From NCBI RefSeq assembly GCF_035582795.1, contig NC_134370.1, forward strand, positions 38,117,501-38,181,500: 64,000 nucleotides of DNA, in the 5' to 3' direction. Each line of letters starts with the position of its first letter. Positions within the stretch are counted from its first letter, which is position 1. This DNA comes from Mycteria americana (Eukaryota; Chordata; Aves; Ciconiiformes; Ciconiidae). A program made the translations under genes and the position numbers. The notes under the pieces are model-generated. The model was given only the letters and a program-made list of their open reading frames with translations. It was not told where the DNA came from and did no database searches. This document shows positions 22,501-34,676 of this stretch, one piece after another.

Positions 22501-25500
22501 GGTGGCAGGGGTTTTGTTCCCATGCAAAGCTGCTTGCGTGGATATCCACCACTACTAGCAAGTTAACTTAACCCTGCCACAGCAAGAAGGAAGGATGGAG
22601 GGAAGGACTTGGAGATGCCAAATTATTCAAGTCTGCTGCAGCGCTCGCTAGTCAGATGGATGCTCCCATGGGTGCTGTAGGCGAAGTGAGAAGAGCAGCA
22701 TAGCCCCAGGGCAAGGACGCAAGGCCCCACGGTGAGGGAGGAGGGAAGGGATGCCCTCGCCACCCTTCTGCAGGGCGTTTCGCCTGCTGCAGGAGAGAGG
22801 AGCGAGGGTTTTCGGCCTCCCCGGGCAGGGAGCTGGGAAAGTGAGGATCTTTCACGAAGCCTGGGGGCTTTCATCCCCCTCCTTCGGCTGCCCCGAACAC
22901 CTACCGGGTGGGATCCAGGAAAGGAAAGACGCCTGCAGGCTGGTGGGGGAAGCCAGCTGGAGGTGCGACTGGATGAAGTCACATTTTCCTCCCGTGACTC
23001 AACAGGCAACAACTGAGCTCCCGGACAAGGAACAGTGGTGAAGCACCTACTTGCAAGCTCCCTCCCTGCCCGAGATCCCTCTGTCCATCCAGCACCCCTG
23101 TCCACCCCCATGCATCCCTGCCCGGCTCCCGGGAGAAGGGAGCCCGTGGGGACCTGCGACTGAGCTCGCTGCCCCCGGAGTAATTCCCTCCGCGATGCTT
23201 TGCTTCATCAGATTAACAGTGGCAGTGCGAGCCAGCAAAACACAGAGACGGAACAACAAAGAGATAAGGCACACAGGCTTATCTGCTCGCCCTGCTGCTC
23301 TTTGTCTACAACCTGGGGAAAAAAAAACCCACCCTGAGCTCCCTCTGTATTTACTCTATCAACTATTTCCGCTCCTGACTTCCTCCTGAGGCTGGTCTTG
23401 GGAAACGTGCCACCGATGCTTCCAGCTTTGCTTTCATCTCCCAGCAATTTTCATCCTGCCTCTGGCTCTTCTCCAAGGCATGGCACAAGCACAGCACCAC
23501 TTCGATTTGCCCCCCAGTGCAGCTAAGGAGGCTGCCTGGGCAGGTATTTTTTGCTTAAAAACATGTGTATTCAAGTTAAAGAAAGCGGGGGGGGGGGGAA
23601 GTCACCTCCTACAATGTTTATAAAGTTGCCTAGAATAGCCCCAAGCCTCGTCAAATTGAAGCCTGGAAACTGCCCATCGGAGGAGAAAGTTGGGAATGCA
23701 AAGTCCTTCTGGCAGGGACAGGGACTGGGCAGCCCCAGCCCATCCCACCGCCGCACAGAGAAACCCCGGTGTGAGCAGGAGCCGTGTTCCCCGGGGAGGA
23801 CGGGAAGGGCAGAGGCGCTGCCCCTGGCTTGGGCAACCCCCCGGGGACATGGCCAGGGGTTTGCTCCTCCACATGTTCGATCCCTCAAGTTAAGGCGAGA
23901 GCCAAGCTTGTTTCTCCTCCCCTCATTCCCTTCCCAGCTCTGCCCCTCGGTCCTTCAACCCACCTCGGCTTGGTCCTCTGTTCTCCTCTTAACTGGGCAC
24001 CCAGGGCAAAGCCACCCCTGGGAGCTGAAGCATGCAGGTGAGGGCAGAGACGGGAGGTTATGCTCAGGAGCAGCAGCAGTGGGCGTTGGAACAAACAAGC
24101 ACTGCTTAAAGGACTTGTTTTTCATTGCATGTGCTCTCAAACTCCAGGTGCACGAGGTTGTCTTCTGTCCACTATTTATTATCCCCCTGAGGAGGCACAC
24201 CCCAGTTGAACTGTCCTTGCTCCTCGTGTCCCAGAAAGCACTGCCCAGAAGGGATTTAGAGGCTGGTGTCGGGCTGGTGACAGGACCAGCCCAGGCTTTG
24301 TGGGCAGGACAGACCAGTCTTTGCTCTCGGTCACCTTGGCTGGTGTCGAAAGAGAGGTGTTTTCTCCTGACCCAGGAGAGAGGAGAGCTGCTGCTGCTGC
24401 TGCTGCCGCCTGAGCCCCTGGTGAATGTGATGGGACTTTCAAGAGACATCAGTGCTGGGTACGGGGGTAAAATCGTGCATCTGCAGGCGCGCCAGGCTGC
24501 GTTGCCCTGGTTCGATCTGGACCTGGAGCCAGCGGGGACCAGCTGAGCTGGCTAACAAGCCTATAACCTTAAAACCAACTTGCTGGAAACCACGGCTGCT
24601 GGTGGGGTGGGTTTTGCAGCACCACCTGCAGCAAAGGTGTGCAACCAAACGTGCCAACCTGCTAGGCAGCAAGGGGGTCTGGAAAGCAGACCACCAAGAT
24701 GGGCGAGAGGACTGCCTGGCTCTGTTTGCTCGGCACCGGCGGCACAATGCTGGCCGCTGTGCGTGCCATCGCCCCCCGGCCGCGCTGGGAACCACAAATA
24801 CCTGTCCCTGCTTCAATGAGCCCTTTCTCTGGGGCACAGAGCCCACGGTCCCTTCCACCGCCCTGCGTTACTTCTCCCCATGGCTCCATGCTATCCTGGA
24901 AGCTCCTCCGCCAACCCCACCCCAAAACCCAGGGACACCACTCGCTCTGTGCTCTGCTCCACTCCCCTTTCACCCCAAGACAGGCATCTGTAGCCTTCCG
25001 GGGACTTCTGGGAGGGACTGGTGGCAAGAGAAGTTCACCGAGGGAATAGTGAATCCCTGCTGCCCTTGGGAAAATGCGGACCATGCCCAGGTCCTGGCAG
25101 TGCAGGGAGACCAGAGTTGTGAAAATGAGTCCTACACTGAAGCAACTTGGTAGATGTGGGAAAATTGCAGAGTTAAATCCCTGTCCTGGCATGGTGTTGT
25201 AAATCGTTGACCGTGGAAAAGGAGACATTTTCCCCCGGGGACTGAAGCCAGGCTCGGGTCCTGTGGTGCAAAGGCGGCAGGGTGTGGGCAGCTCCCGCAA
25301 ACATGGCCGGGAGCTGCTGCCAAAGTCCCTGCAGGCGCTGAGTGGGGACTCTGCCCCGGCGGCCCTTTCCCCCCCAAGGTAACCCCATGCCAGCCAGGTC
25401 CCGTCTGGGGCCCTTCGGGTGCCGGTGCCCCAGCTCCAGCAGAAAAGCCACTGGCTCCTGGTGGATGGGAGCCGGCCGAGGGCCAGGGTGCCCCAGCGGC

Positions 25501-25599
25501 CCCAGGGCAGGAGGGGAAAGGATGAGGACAACTTTCCAGTGCTCCCTGGTAGGGGCTGACAGGCCGGATGATGCAACTCCTGGGTGGCTGTGAGAAAGT
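19540..25599. other. 5' flank or first intron of CHST3, no coding seen
   Basis: GC-rich sequence with many chance open frames and no recognisable exon. Contains a poly-C run near 20287, a G run near 23587 and a short CTG repeat (six units at 24388-24405). If the CpG island at 25.6-26.75 kb is the CHST3 promoter, this is its 5' intron. Confidence 0.4.
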
Positions 25600-26329
25600 C
25601 TCCTTTTCTCGACCCAGACGCGCTTCGCTCCGGACGGAAGGTCAGCGTTGCAGCTGGAGAGCTCGCCCTTATTTCATTTATTATTTTTTTCCTCTTTTTT
25701 TCCCCGAAAGAAAGCAACGGAGAGAGCTGCTCGGGCGGTCGTGTGCCGAGAAGACTTCCTCCCCCGAGGCAGGGCGCTGGGATCCGGCTGCCCGCCGGCG
25801 GGGAGGCATCGCCGGCGCTGCCCCGCTGCGGGAGCGGGCGGCGGGGGGCCCCGCACGGAGACAAAGGAGCGGCCGAGGCCGGAGGGAGCACAAAGGAGCT
25901 GGCGGAGCCCGGGGCCGCCCCCGCGGGGGGATGCGGCCGCGGAGCCCCCGGCCTCCCCGCGCCCCGCCGCCCCGGGCCCGGCCCCGCTCCCGCTGCCCCG
26001 GGGCGGGGGTCGGGGCGCTGGCCCCTCCTCGCACGCCCAACTTCCCGCAACTCCCCTCCGCGCCGGGAGAGAAAGGCCCGACCCCCGCCGGCATCCTCCC
26101 CCCTCGCCCCGGGGCGGCCCGAGGCTCCCGCTCCCGGGGACTCCGCTCCCGGGGCTCCCGCTGCCCACCGCTCCCGGCCCCCGGTTGCGCTCCGGCTCCA
26201 GCCCCATCGGTCTCGGCCCCCGCTGCACCTACCCGGCGGCGGCCGCTCCGCGGGGCGAGCTCGCCTGGTCCTGCCGTGCGGGAGGAGGGAGGGCAGCGGG
26301 TCCCCTGCTTTTCTTCACGGCGCTGTCAT

Positions 26330-26406
26330 CCTCCCTCCCTCCTTCCCTCCCTCCCTCCCTCCCTCCCCTCTTCCCTCCCTCCCTCCTTCCTTCCTTCCTC
26401 CCTCCC
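26330..26406. repeat. 77-nt (CCCT/CCTT)n pyrimidine tract
   Basis: An almost pure C/T stretch of CCCT and CCTT units inside the CpG island. The - strand is therefore a GGGA/GGAA repeat able to form G-quadruplex or triplex structures. Confidence 0.9.
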
Positions 26407-26490
26407 GGGGCGGCGGCGGGGGGAACGGTCCCGGCGCCTGGACGCAGGTCCCGGGGCGGAGCCGGGCAGGGTCCCCGGGCCAGCCTCCCC

Positions 26491-26523
26491 GCTGCCTGCC
26501 CGCTGCCTGCCCGCTGCCTGCCC
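26491..26523. repeat. 11-bp tandem repeat, three units
   Basis: GCTGCCTGCCC is repeated three times without change, just downstream of the pyrimidine tract. Confidence 0.9.
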
Positions 26524-26744
26524 GCCGCCTCCCCGACACGTCGGGGCTGGAAAGCGGGAGTCGCCGGCCCCAGCCCTGGGATCGCCCCGGGCTGGAAGGG
26601 GCCGCCTGGGCGCTGGGGTGGGAAATGGGGGGCTGGGAGCGCACAGACACCCCGGGAAAGTGCCCCACCAGGGCCAAGGCGAGTCCCCTCCCGGGCACCG
26701 TGGGGCCGCAGGCTCCTGTCCAGCCTCCTGCCCAAAGCGGGGTC

Positions 26745-26980
26745 ACACCAGTGTGGTCAAGGCTTTACCCTGCAAGCCTCCAGGGATGGAGCCAGCACAA
26801 CCTCTCCAGGCAGCCTGTTCTGGTGGGGAAAACGTTTCTCCTTACATGTGCTCCGAACCTTGCCTGTCCCAGCTTTCGCCCTGCCACCACCTGAGGAACC
26901 TGGCTCCATCTTCTCCATGACCACCTTGCAGGCATGGGAATGCTTCTTCTCCTTATCCCCCGCCAAAACTGGCTCCAGGG
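26745..26980 (-). mobile_element. Degenerate CR1 LINE fragment
   Basis: Reading on the + strand, CAGGGATGGAGCCAGC, ACAACCTCTCCAGGCAGCC, AAACGTTTCTCCTTAC and later TGGCTCCATCTTCTCC follow, in order, the reverse complement of the 3' non-coding part of CR1, the dominant LINE of birds. It is therefore a - strand copy, old and 3' truncated (no terminal octamer repeats seen). Confidence 0.7.
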
Positions 26981-29762
26981 TCAGCACCTTTCTCCCCAAA
27001 GTACCAACTCCGTTTTCTCCCCGTACAGGAGCTGTGGGTGGGTTTTCCCCATGCGATGGCCGTACACCGCAGCGTGCCATGCCGGTGAGCACGCACCTGC
27101 GTGCACCGGGAGGGCAGGGGGTCAGAGCATCTTATTGGGAGTGGACCAGGAGCTTTGGGGGACACTGGCTGTCACCGTCCCACAGGGCAGGATTAGGGTC
27201 TGGAGCATTAAATCATATAGAAATGGTTATTCTGGCTTATGGGCAGAAATTCATACAGCTCCCTCAGAGCTCTGTAACATTAGGGGCTGAGGAGCTGAAA
27301 GACATCTGGCTTTGCAGGCAGAGAGAGATCCGAAAAAATAGTCCCCATAAAAAGTTTCAGCCCTCTTTTGCATTCCTGGCATAGTTTTTCTGCTACGCAT
27401 GTGGCATAGGCAAAAAATGCAGGTTTTCTTGGCATTCATGTGCGATGACCTGCATAGCTCGTTAGTGGCTTCCTATTAGCGAAGGTAATGCGTTCGGGTT
27501 TATGTGCAGAGTGCCAGCACTATGCTTGCAGCAGCAGTGGGTGTGTGCAAACCTATACGCGTACTCATATATATGTAAAGACATATATTAATGCAGGGGT
27601 GTTGCAGACCTGCCCGGTGTTGCCTGGAGGCGTGTGGGGCTGGTGGCGTAGTTCGTATACAAACATCAGCGCAGGAAAGCCTGGGTGTGATGTTTATGGT
27701 ATCGACTCCATCCGTCCATACATCCTTCTGCTTTTTCTGGTTGTAGCGGGCATATCACAGTCAGTAACTCTGCGATCCAGCTGCAGACGGGCACGGTAAC
27801 TCTGGTACAACCCTGCCGCGGCCGATGGAGCTGTGGCAAAGGGCAGCATCTCACAAACTCTGCCTAAATGAGGCAAAACCAGGCCTGTGTAGGCTGTCAG
27901 GTTAATCACGTCAAAAAGAGCGGATAAGTCTGGCTGGCTGCACACCACAGGAGTTTTGTGGGGTTTCGAAATATTTTTAAGCTCCTTGCTTGTTATTTCA
28001 ATTGAAGCAGGGAATTCTGCCTCGGATTTTAGTGGGCAGAGGAGCTATTGGTGAAAATACATCCCTAATATGTAAATAACTTTGAGATGAGGGCAGAGAG
28101 AGGCTGGTGGGGAGTGGGACACCCATGCTAGTGGGGTGTCACTGCCTTTGTAGGATGTTTTTGCAGTAGTCCCGGGGGGTGGCAGGAGCAGAGGAGGGAC
28201 CCTTCCCCACGCAGCTGCAGCGTGGGGCGCAGCCTGGGCTGAAGCCCACCTGCCCGAGCCCTGGGATGTGCTCCCTGCCTGCTCTGCATGCACATGCGGA
28301 GCTTCAGATGGAGATCATGTTCCTGCTTCATCAATAAGTAAAGCTGGCACAGGGAGGAACAAAGTGCCTTCTCCTCCCCGCAAATTGCTGAGAGAGGCGA
28401 CGGGACAGGCAGAGAGTTGTGTTTCCTCTGCCCTTCACTAGCTGCGGGATAACATTTCCTTCGTCACCCACTCCTCTTCCCCCAGGGATAACAGAGACTG
28501 TTCTCCTCACTCCCTGTGTTGCACATGTGCGTGCACACACGCATCTGCCACACGAGAGGAGGCAGGAGAGCAACATCAGGAGCAAGAAAAGGGGGGACAT
28601 GTCACGATAGCAATGAGGATGCTCTGCGTTTTCGGGAAATAAAGGCATCTGACACTCATTTTCTGCCCTGGGTCCAAGCTGATGATGTGGTGGTGACTAG
28701 GTTGGACTCTGAATTAAAAAAGCCTTCGCTGGTCTGTGCTTGGTTAGAGCCAGGGCAGCATCTGCCTAGAAATTTGCCCGCAGATTAGATGTTGCCAAAT
28801 TCTGCACCCATGTCCCTTCAAGCGCCGTCCGGTGGCATCTGGCAGCAGGACATGGTGACGGGGCACCTGGAAATGGTGTGGAAGCTGCGGTGCAAGGGAA
28901 ACCCAGTTCTCCTCCACTTTGCTGCTTCCCCCAGAGGCACTTCAGGATTTTATTCCCCAGAAGGTCATGATGTGGCTCAGAAACAAGAGGAAGCAGAAGG
29001 ATGCCTGTTGTCTGAGGTTATGAGATGGAGAAGGTGGCCTGGCTTTGTTTCAAGGCTGAATCTGCAGAGACTCGTTTTGGATTTGTTTCTTGATCCCCAC
29101 AAATTTTGAAACCTGTTGGCAGCTTTCCTTCTGCTTTTTGTGGCCAGGTGCCCATGCTGCAGAGAGCTGCTTTTCGGCATGTTCCTTGGAGAGGTGATGG
29201 TGTGTGGCAGGGGGATGACCCGCCAGCTGCAAAATGAGTCACGAACACCCCAATTTCGTTTTGCATGAGGGCCTTTTGCAAACACAGCCCAGGAAACATC
29301 ATTCTCCAGCGGCCAAAAGGACTTGGGTGCAGTGGTTTCAGGGGACAGGATTGTGCAGGCACCTGCAAATGGCAGGATTTCGACCCCAGGGACAGCGAGG
29401 CAGCTGCTGATAGGACCTGCTGTGGGCTGGGGCTGGGCTGAGGACATCCTACAGCTGCATGAGCTGGCCTAGGGAACTGGGACCCATGTCAGAAGGTCTC
29501 TGCCTCCTCGAGCCCCATAGTTGCTCTAGTGAAAGGGGTGGGGAACCTAAAGCCACACAAATGCTCACACTGAACTAAAGCATGCAGCACAGGTCCTAGC
29601 GCAGAGCCCAAACTGGCTAGCCAAGATCTGCCTCTGAAGAGGGAGAAGGTTTTTCTCAGTGCCAGGGTGCAGGTGTATCACCCCTGGAGCTGGGAGCAGT
29701 GTGCGTGTGGGTGCATGCACAGCCATCCCAGAGCTGCTTGTGCCCCAAGGGAAAAGCAGGCA
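26981..29762. other. Intergenic, nothing recognised
   Basis: No gene-like sequence, RNA gene or clear repeat seen on either strand. Short open frames have no family resemblance. Confidence 0.5.
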
Positions 29763-30740
29763 ATAACTGGGATGCCCCCACTCGAGCTGAAGAAGAGCCC
29801 AGTTTTCCAGCTGAGTGCACTGTGCATACCCATAACCTATACCTGACCCTCAGGTGCTTTCGTGTCTGCTCTAATGATGCACTGGCTGTGGGCTGATATG
29901 AGGAAGGCATCAATGTGAAAAAAATGGTTGTCTTCCAAGCGCCGGATGGCATTTTTGGTCACTGATCCACCTGTCTTGGATGGCCTGCCCACATAAACTT
30001 CACAAGGGTGTTTCATCCTCTCTGCCACCCCAAGGCTAGCCTGCTTACCAGATTGCAAAACTATTAGTTGAAACTTTTCCAGCTCTTGTTTTTATGACAT
30101 TTCAATAATTAAACACAACCCCACTTAGCAGGAAACCTCTCCCCATGTAATTATAAATGTGGAGTTTCACCATCTCCACTGCTGATAGGTCCCATGCCGA
30201 AGACTACAAAAAAGCCAAACTTTGAAACTAAGTGCTGTGACACCATCTTTCAGATAACTGGGATGCCCCTGCTCGAGCTGAAGAAGAGCCCAGTTTTCCA
30301 GCTGAGTGCACTGTGCATACCCATAACCTATACCTGACCCTCAGGTGCTTTCGTGTCTGCTCTAATGATGCACTGGCTGTGGGCTGATATGAGGAAGGCA
30401 TCGATGTGAAAAACCTGGTTTTCTTCCAAGCGCCGGATGGCATTTTCGGTCACTGATCCACCTGTCTTGGATGGCCTGCCCACATAAACTTCACAAGGGT
30501 GTTTCATCCTCTCTGCCACCCCAAGGCTAGCCTGCTTACCAGATTGCAAAACTATTAGTTGAAACTTTTCCAGCTCTTGTTTTTATGACATTTCAATAAT
30601 TAAACACAACCCCACTTAGCAGGAAACCTCTCCCCATGCAACTGTAAACGGGACATTTCCCTCTCTCCGCCGCTGACAGGTCGCCACGCCAAAGACCACA
30701 AAAAGCCAAACTTTAAGGGCTGCGGCACCGTCTCCCCCAT
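29763..30740. repeat. 491-bp tandem duplication
   Basis: Copy 1 is 29763-30253 and copy 2 is 30254 to about 30740, head to tail. The first 385 bp of each are nearly identical (I count seven differences), while the last roughly 100 bp differ at about a quarter of positions. Both copies keep a 73-codon frame on the - strand (29837-30058 and 30328-30549), which resembles no protein I know. Confidence 0.92.
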
Positions 30741-31010
30741 AACCGGATGCCATTTACCGCTGCCCGCGGCGGGCTCCTGGCGCCACCTGGCGGCGGCACG
30801 CCGCACCCTCGCCTCTTACTTTGCAAACTGGTGCCCAGTCTCCCGGCCGCAGCCCTTACTGGGAGCGGGTGCTGCCTCAGCGCCGGCTTTGCTTTGGGGG
30901 GGTTCCTCTCCCAAGGAGCCGAGCCCCCCACCGGCAGCACATCCCGGCTGCCGCCGTGTGCGGCGAGGCCGTGCTTCCTGGTCCTGCAAGCCGGCGGGGG
31001 AAAGTGAGCG
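30741..31010. promoter_or_regulatory. GC-rich patch with CTCF-like motif
   Basis: Begins where the tandem duplication ends. CCACCTGGCGGCGG at 30783-30796 fits the CTCF core at most positions. No promoter elements or exon are visible. Confidence 0.35.
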
Positions 31011-34000
31011 TGGCCAGAGCCCACATCTGCTTTCTCGGTTCCTCCTTCCCCCTCTCTTTTCCGGATGAAGCAAAAAGTCTTCGGCTCCTGCCCGCTCCCT
31101 GCCCAACCCCTGCCTTCCCCGCGCAGTGCCCGTTCCTCTCTCGGCATCTCTGCTGCCACCAGGAGTCTCTCTCTTAATTTTAATGCCTCTCCTTGCTGGA
31201 AGAGCCCCCCCGGGGTGGGGGGGTGTTTCAGACCGGAGCGATGGACCCGAGACCACACGATGTACAGCCCCGCTACGGCAGCTTTTGAGGGGAAGGTGCT
31301 GCCTGCATTGCCATCGAAGAAGAAAAAGCAAATTGCCCACGAAGTAGAAGAGGGCAGCAAGCCCAAACAGCAGCCCTGTTGACAGGACCCAGGGGCTGCA
31401 GGAGACGATGGCCAGCAAACGGCATGGAAAGGGTGATCCATAAACCAGGAGCATTTGCTGGAGGCTAGGCCTGACTCATTAACAACATCTGGGCCTGGGT
31501 CCGTTAAAGAAACTAATTATTTGCTGCAGGGGCAGCAGGCCAAGGTCTCTGCAAGGTAAAGAGCAGCACCACACTCGCCGTCCAGCACAACAGTGCTTTC
31601 CCACGGGTGGCTATTCAGGCCATCCTCTGCTCCGCAAATGACCCGAGGAAGGAGTCGCTGCTGTCCACAGTGAACTGATACTTGGCCAGTTTCTATCCAG
31701 TATCTGTGGCAGCAGCTGCTTTCTTGTGCTTGCTTTCCTAACTGTCCTCTGTAGGCAAACTGGTTTGTGCAGCCTCAGCAAATCCCATCATTTGAGCTCC
31801 CTGGAGAGATTTTCAGTTGATCTCCCTCCCCCCCCCCCCCCCCCCCAGCAGGTATGCTTAAAAAAAGTGGACATAATTAGGGTGGGAGCTTGGTGGGAAA
31901 TGCATCGTTCACAGCCGATGTGCTTTGACTGACTTCCGCACATCCTTCCCTCACTGCTTCCTGCAGCCCCCACATGCAACATGTGCAGGATCTTCAAATG
32001 ACCCTGCTCCTCATTTTCTGTTCCTTTTTCAATTCTGCTTCTCTAAAACTGCTGAGGGCGAAATAAAGAAGTTAGTTTATTTTTAATCATCACACTTTCC
32101 AAACCTGCAATGCAAAGATCACTTTGACATGATGAGAGCAGCCAAGCCAGGGGGATGTCTGGTGAGAAGAGAGGCTGGCAAACCTTAAAATAGTGACACC
32201 AGTAGAAAATACCTCTTGTCCCCATTCCAGGGACAGCCAGCAAGGCCAGGCTGCTGCTCTCCCAGGTGAGAAGGAAGCCTTGTACTTTCTAGTTTGGCTT
32301 TTTAAGTCTCTGGCACAGAGAAAAAAGGTGAGTGAGAAGAGAGGGGGGATCACATGCAGACTGCAAGTCTGTTTGTGCCATTGGCTTTGGAGCTGCACTG
32401 CAGCAAAAAAAATGCCATCAGGCACCTGTCAGCATCTTAGTAAGGTCAGAAGCACCCTCAGCTGGGTAAAATCCAGGTCTCCCTACTCTCTACAAACATG
32501 GAAAACTCCCCATCTGAGCACCCCACTCTCCTAACACACCATTAAAGGCAGGGAACTCTATTTAGGATCAACCAAATAAAGCTCCTTTTGCCTGACACGT
32601 TCACAGCTGGGAGACTGACCCAGACTGATAGCAGGCTTTTCTTTCTGAGCAGCCTGCGTATGAAGAGAAACCCCCTGTGAAAAGGAGCTGATTGTGCTAA
32701 ATGGCACCAGTTACCCACTCTGAGCCTTAGCGGGAGAGGAAATGTCTGCAAAACCATGACTTGTCCCTTTTTCTCCCCTCCAAAAGAAGGAAGTGAGAAC
32801 CACCTTTTATTGAGAAGCACTCAGCAGTGAGAAAACCCCAGGGGTGACTCAGGTTTTTGGGTGCTCAGCACCCAGTATGTGCTGCCCAGCGGGCCATGGT
32901 GCCTGCTGGGTTTTGCTCAGGAAGTTTCCGCAGCAGAGCACGTGTTTGCAATGGGATTTACAAGGTCGCACCAAGCTTTCTCCGTGCTTCTCTGAAGCCT
33001 GTGCTATAAAACTAGAAGATTTAGCTTTGGTATGTGGCAGGTTAGCTGCTAACTCCTCTTAAAACTCCCACGGCTGGTGTAATACTGGGGCATAGGCACA
33101 CACCAAAGTGCGTGCCCGGGATGCTCTCTGCTGCGGGGTGTCCTCCTCTTCTGCTCCTCACCGACGACATCATGAGATGGTCTTAAGACTATGAAAATAA
33201 TTTCTGGCCACAGTGAGTTATTAATATCTTAGCCAAACCCTTGGTGTCAAGATGTTTGTGAGACAGTGTGGTTTTATCAAAATGTTGATGAAAACTCTAA
33301 GAAACTTAGGCTGGAAAAGGGTCCTCAAGCTGAGCACTCTCATCAATGAGGTATATCGATGCAGCTTATTTCCTTACCCTAATGTGTTATTTGTATCTCA
33401 TCTTTTCTGTTGCTCTGCAATTTCATGATGTGCTTAAATCCACCTAAGTCAGGGAAGAGAAGAGACCGTCCTGTGCTCTCTTTCTGTCCCTGGCACATGT
33501 TCCCTCTCCCTTCCTTTGTGTCACTTGCAGCAACGTGAGCCTGAAAACTTATCTTTTATTGCTTTTCCTGTGCAGAGTGAGTTTCTAGCTGGATCAGGAG
33601 CTGATCAGATCTACTCAAGGTCAGTCTGTCCCTAGACAGGGAAGTGGCAGGAGCACATGGCCAGGGTGCAAAAGACAGCAGGACAGCCCCTTCCAGCATC
33701 AGTTCAGGCATATGTTTTCCCTCCAAACATCACTGTGGACCCATAGAAACCTGATTTAGCCCTGTCTGGACAGACATACATTCATTCTATTCTGAAACAC
33801 CTTTCAGGTTTGAGATTCCCCAGCCACTGGCTGAAGGCTTGGAGCTCACTCTTGCATGTGACTGCTACTAGTTTGCTTGACTGACAGTTTTTTTCTGGGG
33901 GGGGTGTTTTAGTTCTTCCTGGAGCTCAGCCACTGTTTGCAGAAGGGCAGACGGTGGATTCTGACAATCCCCTAGTAGTCATGCTGTAGCCTTGTCAGTC

Positions 34001-34102
34001 TGCTTACAAGAGGAAGATAACACCTCTGCCTGGAAACCTTGTCTGGCTTGGTGATAACCAAATCCTTGCTACTTAACACACAATAAGGGTACCAGGACCT
34101 TT
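31011..34102. other. Intergenic, nothing recognised
   Basis: No coding similarity. A 19-nt poly-C run sits at 31828-31846. Confidence 0.5.
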
Positions 34103-34107
34103 GAAGC

Positions 34108-34671
34108 TGTCCTGGTTTCAGCTGAGACAGAGTTAATTTTCTTCGTAGCGGCTGGTATGGGGCTATGTTTTGGATTTGTGCTGAAGACAGTGTTGATAAT
34201 ACAGAGATGTTTTAGTTGTTGCTGCACCAGTCAAGGACTTTTCAGCTTCCCGGGCTCTGCCAGGTGCAGAAGAAGCTGGGAGGGGACACAGCCAGGATTG
34301 TTGATCCAAACTGGCCAAAGGGCTATTCCATACCATATGGCGTCATGCTCAGTATATAAAGCTGGGGAAGAAGAAGGAAGGGGGGACATTTGGAGTGATG
34401 GCGTTTGTCTTCCCAAGTAACCGTTACGCGTGACAGAGCCCTGCTTTCCTGGAGATGGCTGAACACCTGCCTGCCCATGGGAAGTAGCGAATTAATTCCT
34501 TGCTTTGCTTTGCTTGCGTGCGCGGCTTTTGCTTTACCTATTAAACTGTTTTTATCTCAACCCTCGAGTTTTCTTACTTTTGCTCTTCCGATTCTCTCCC
34601 CCATCCCACCGAGGGGGAGTGAGCGAGCGGCTGTGTGGTGCTTAGTTGCCGGCTGGGGCTAAACCACGACA
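34108..34671 (+). mobile_element. Solo LTR of an avian ERVL-like endogenous retrovirus
   Basis: A complete 564-bp LTR runs from TGTCCTGG to CCACGACA. It is flanked by a perfect 5-bp target-site duplication, GAAGC, at 34103-34107 and 34672-34676; a 5-bp duplication is typical of ERVL (class III). Inside are a TATA box (TATATAAA, 34353-34360) and an ATTAAA poly(A) signal (34540-34545), giving the usual U3-R-U5 order on the + strand. No primer-binding site or retroviral gene follows, so the provirus has recombined to a solo LTR. I recognise the sequence as a family widespread in neoavian birds; the Repbase name is not recalled. Confidence 0.93.
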
Positions 34672-34676
34672 GAAGC

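Larger units (their letters stand above)
25600..26750 (-). promoter_or_regulatory. CHST3: Large CpG island, candidate CHST3 promoter and 5' non-coding exon
   Basis: About 1.1 kb of very high GC and CpG content, the strongest island between CHST3 and PSAP and about 6 kb upstream of the CHST3 start codon. A donor-like GTAGGT on the - strand lies at about 26230-26225. Assignment to CHST3 rests on position and the need for an upstream 5' UTR exon. The long open frames across it on both strands are products of GC richness. Confidence 0.45.

Noticed and set aside
25568-27384. Open frames of 436-578 codons on the + strand and 462 codons on the - strand across the 26-kb island
   Set aside because: Composition is Pro/Arg/Gly/Ala low complexity in all frames of a CpG island, with the pyrimidine tract and a CR1 fragment inside. 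Nothing resembles a protein family.
29837-30549. Paired 73-codon - strand frames in the tandem duplication
   Set aside because: The frame is kept in both copies because the DNA is nearly identical, not clearly through selection. No homologue recognised and no splice or promoter context.
34157-34420. 87-codon + strand frame
   Set aside because: Lies wholly inside the solo LTR; not a gene.
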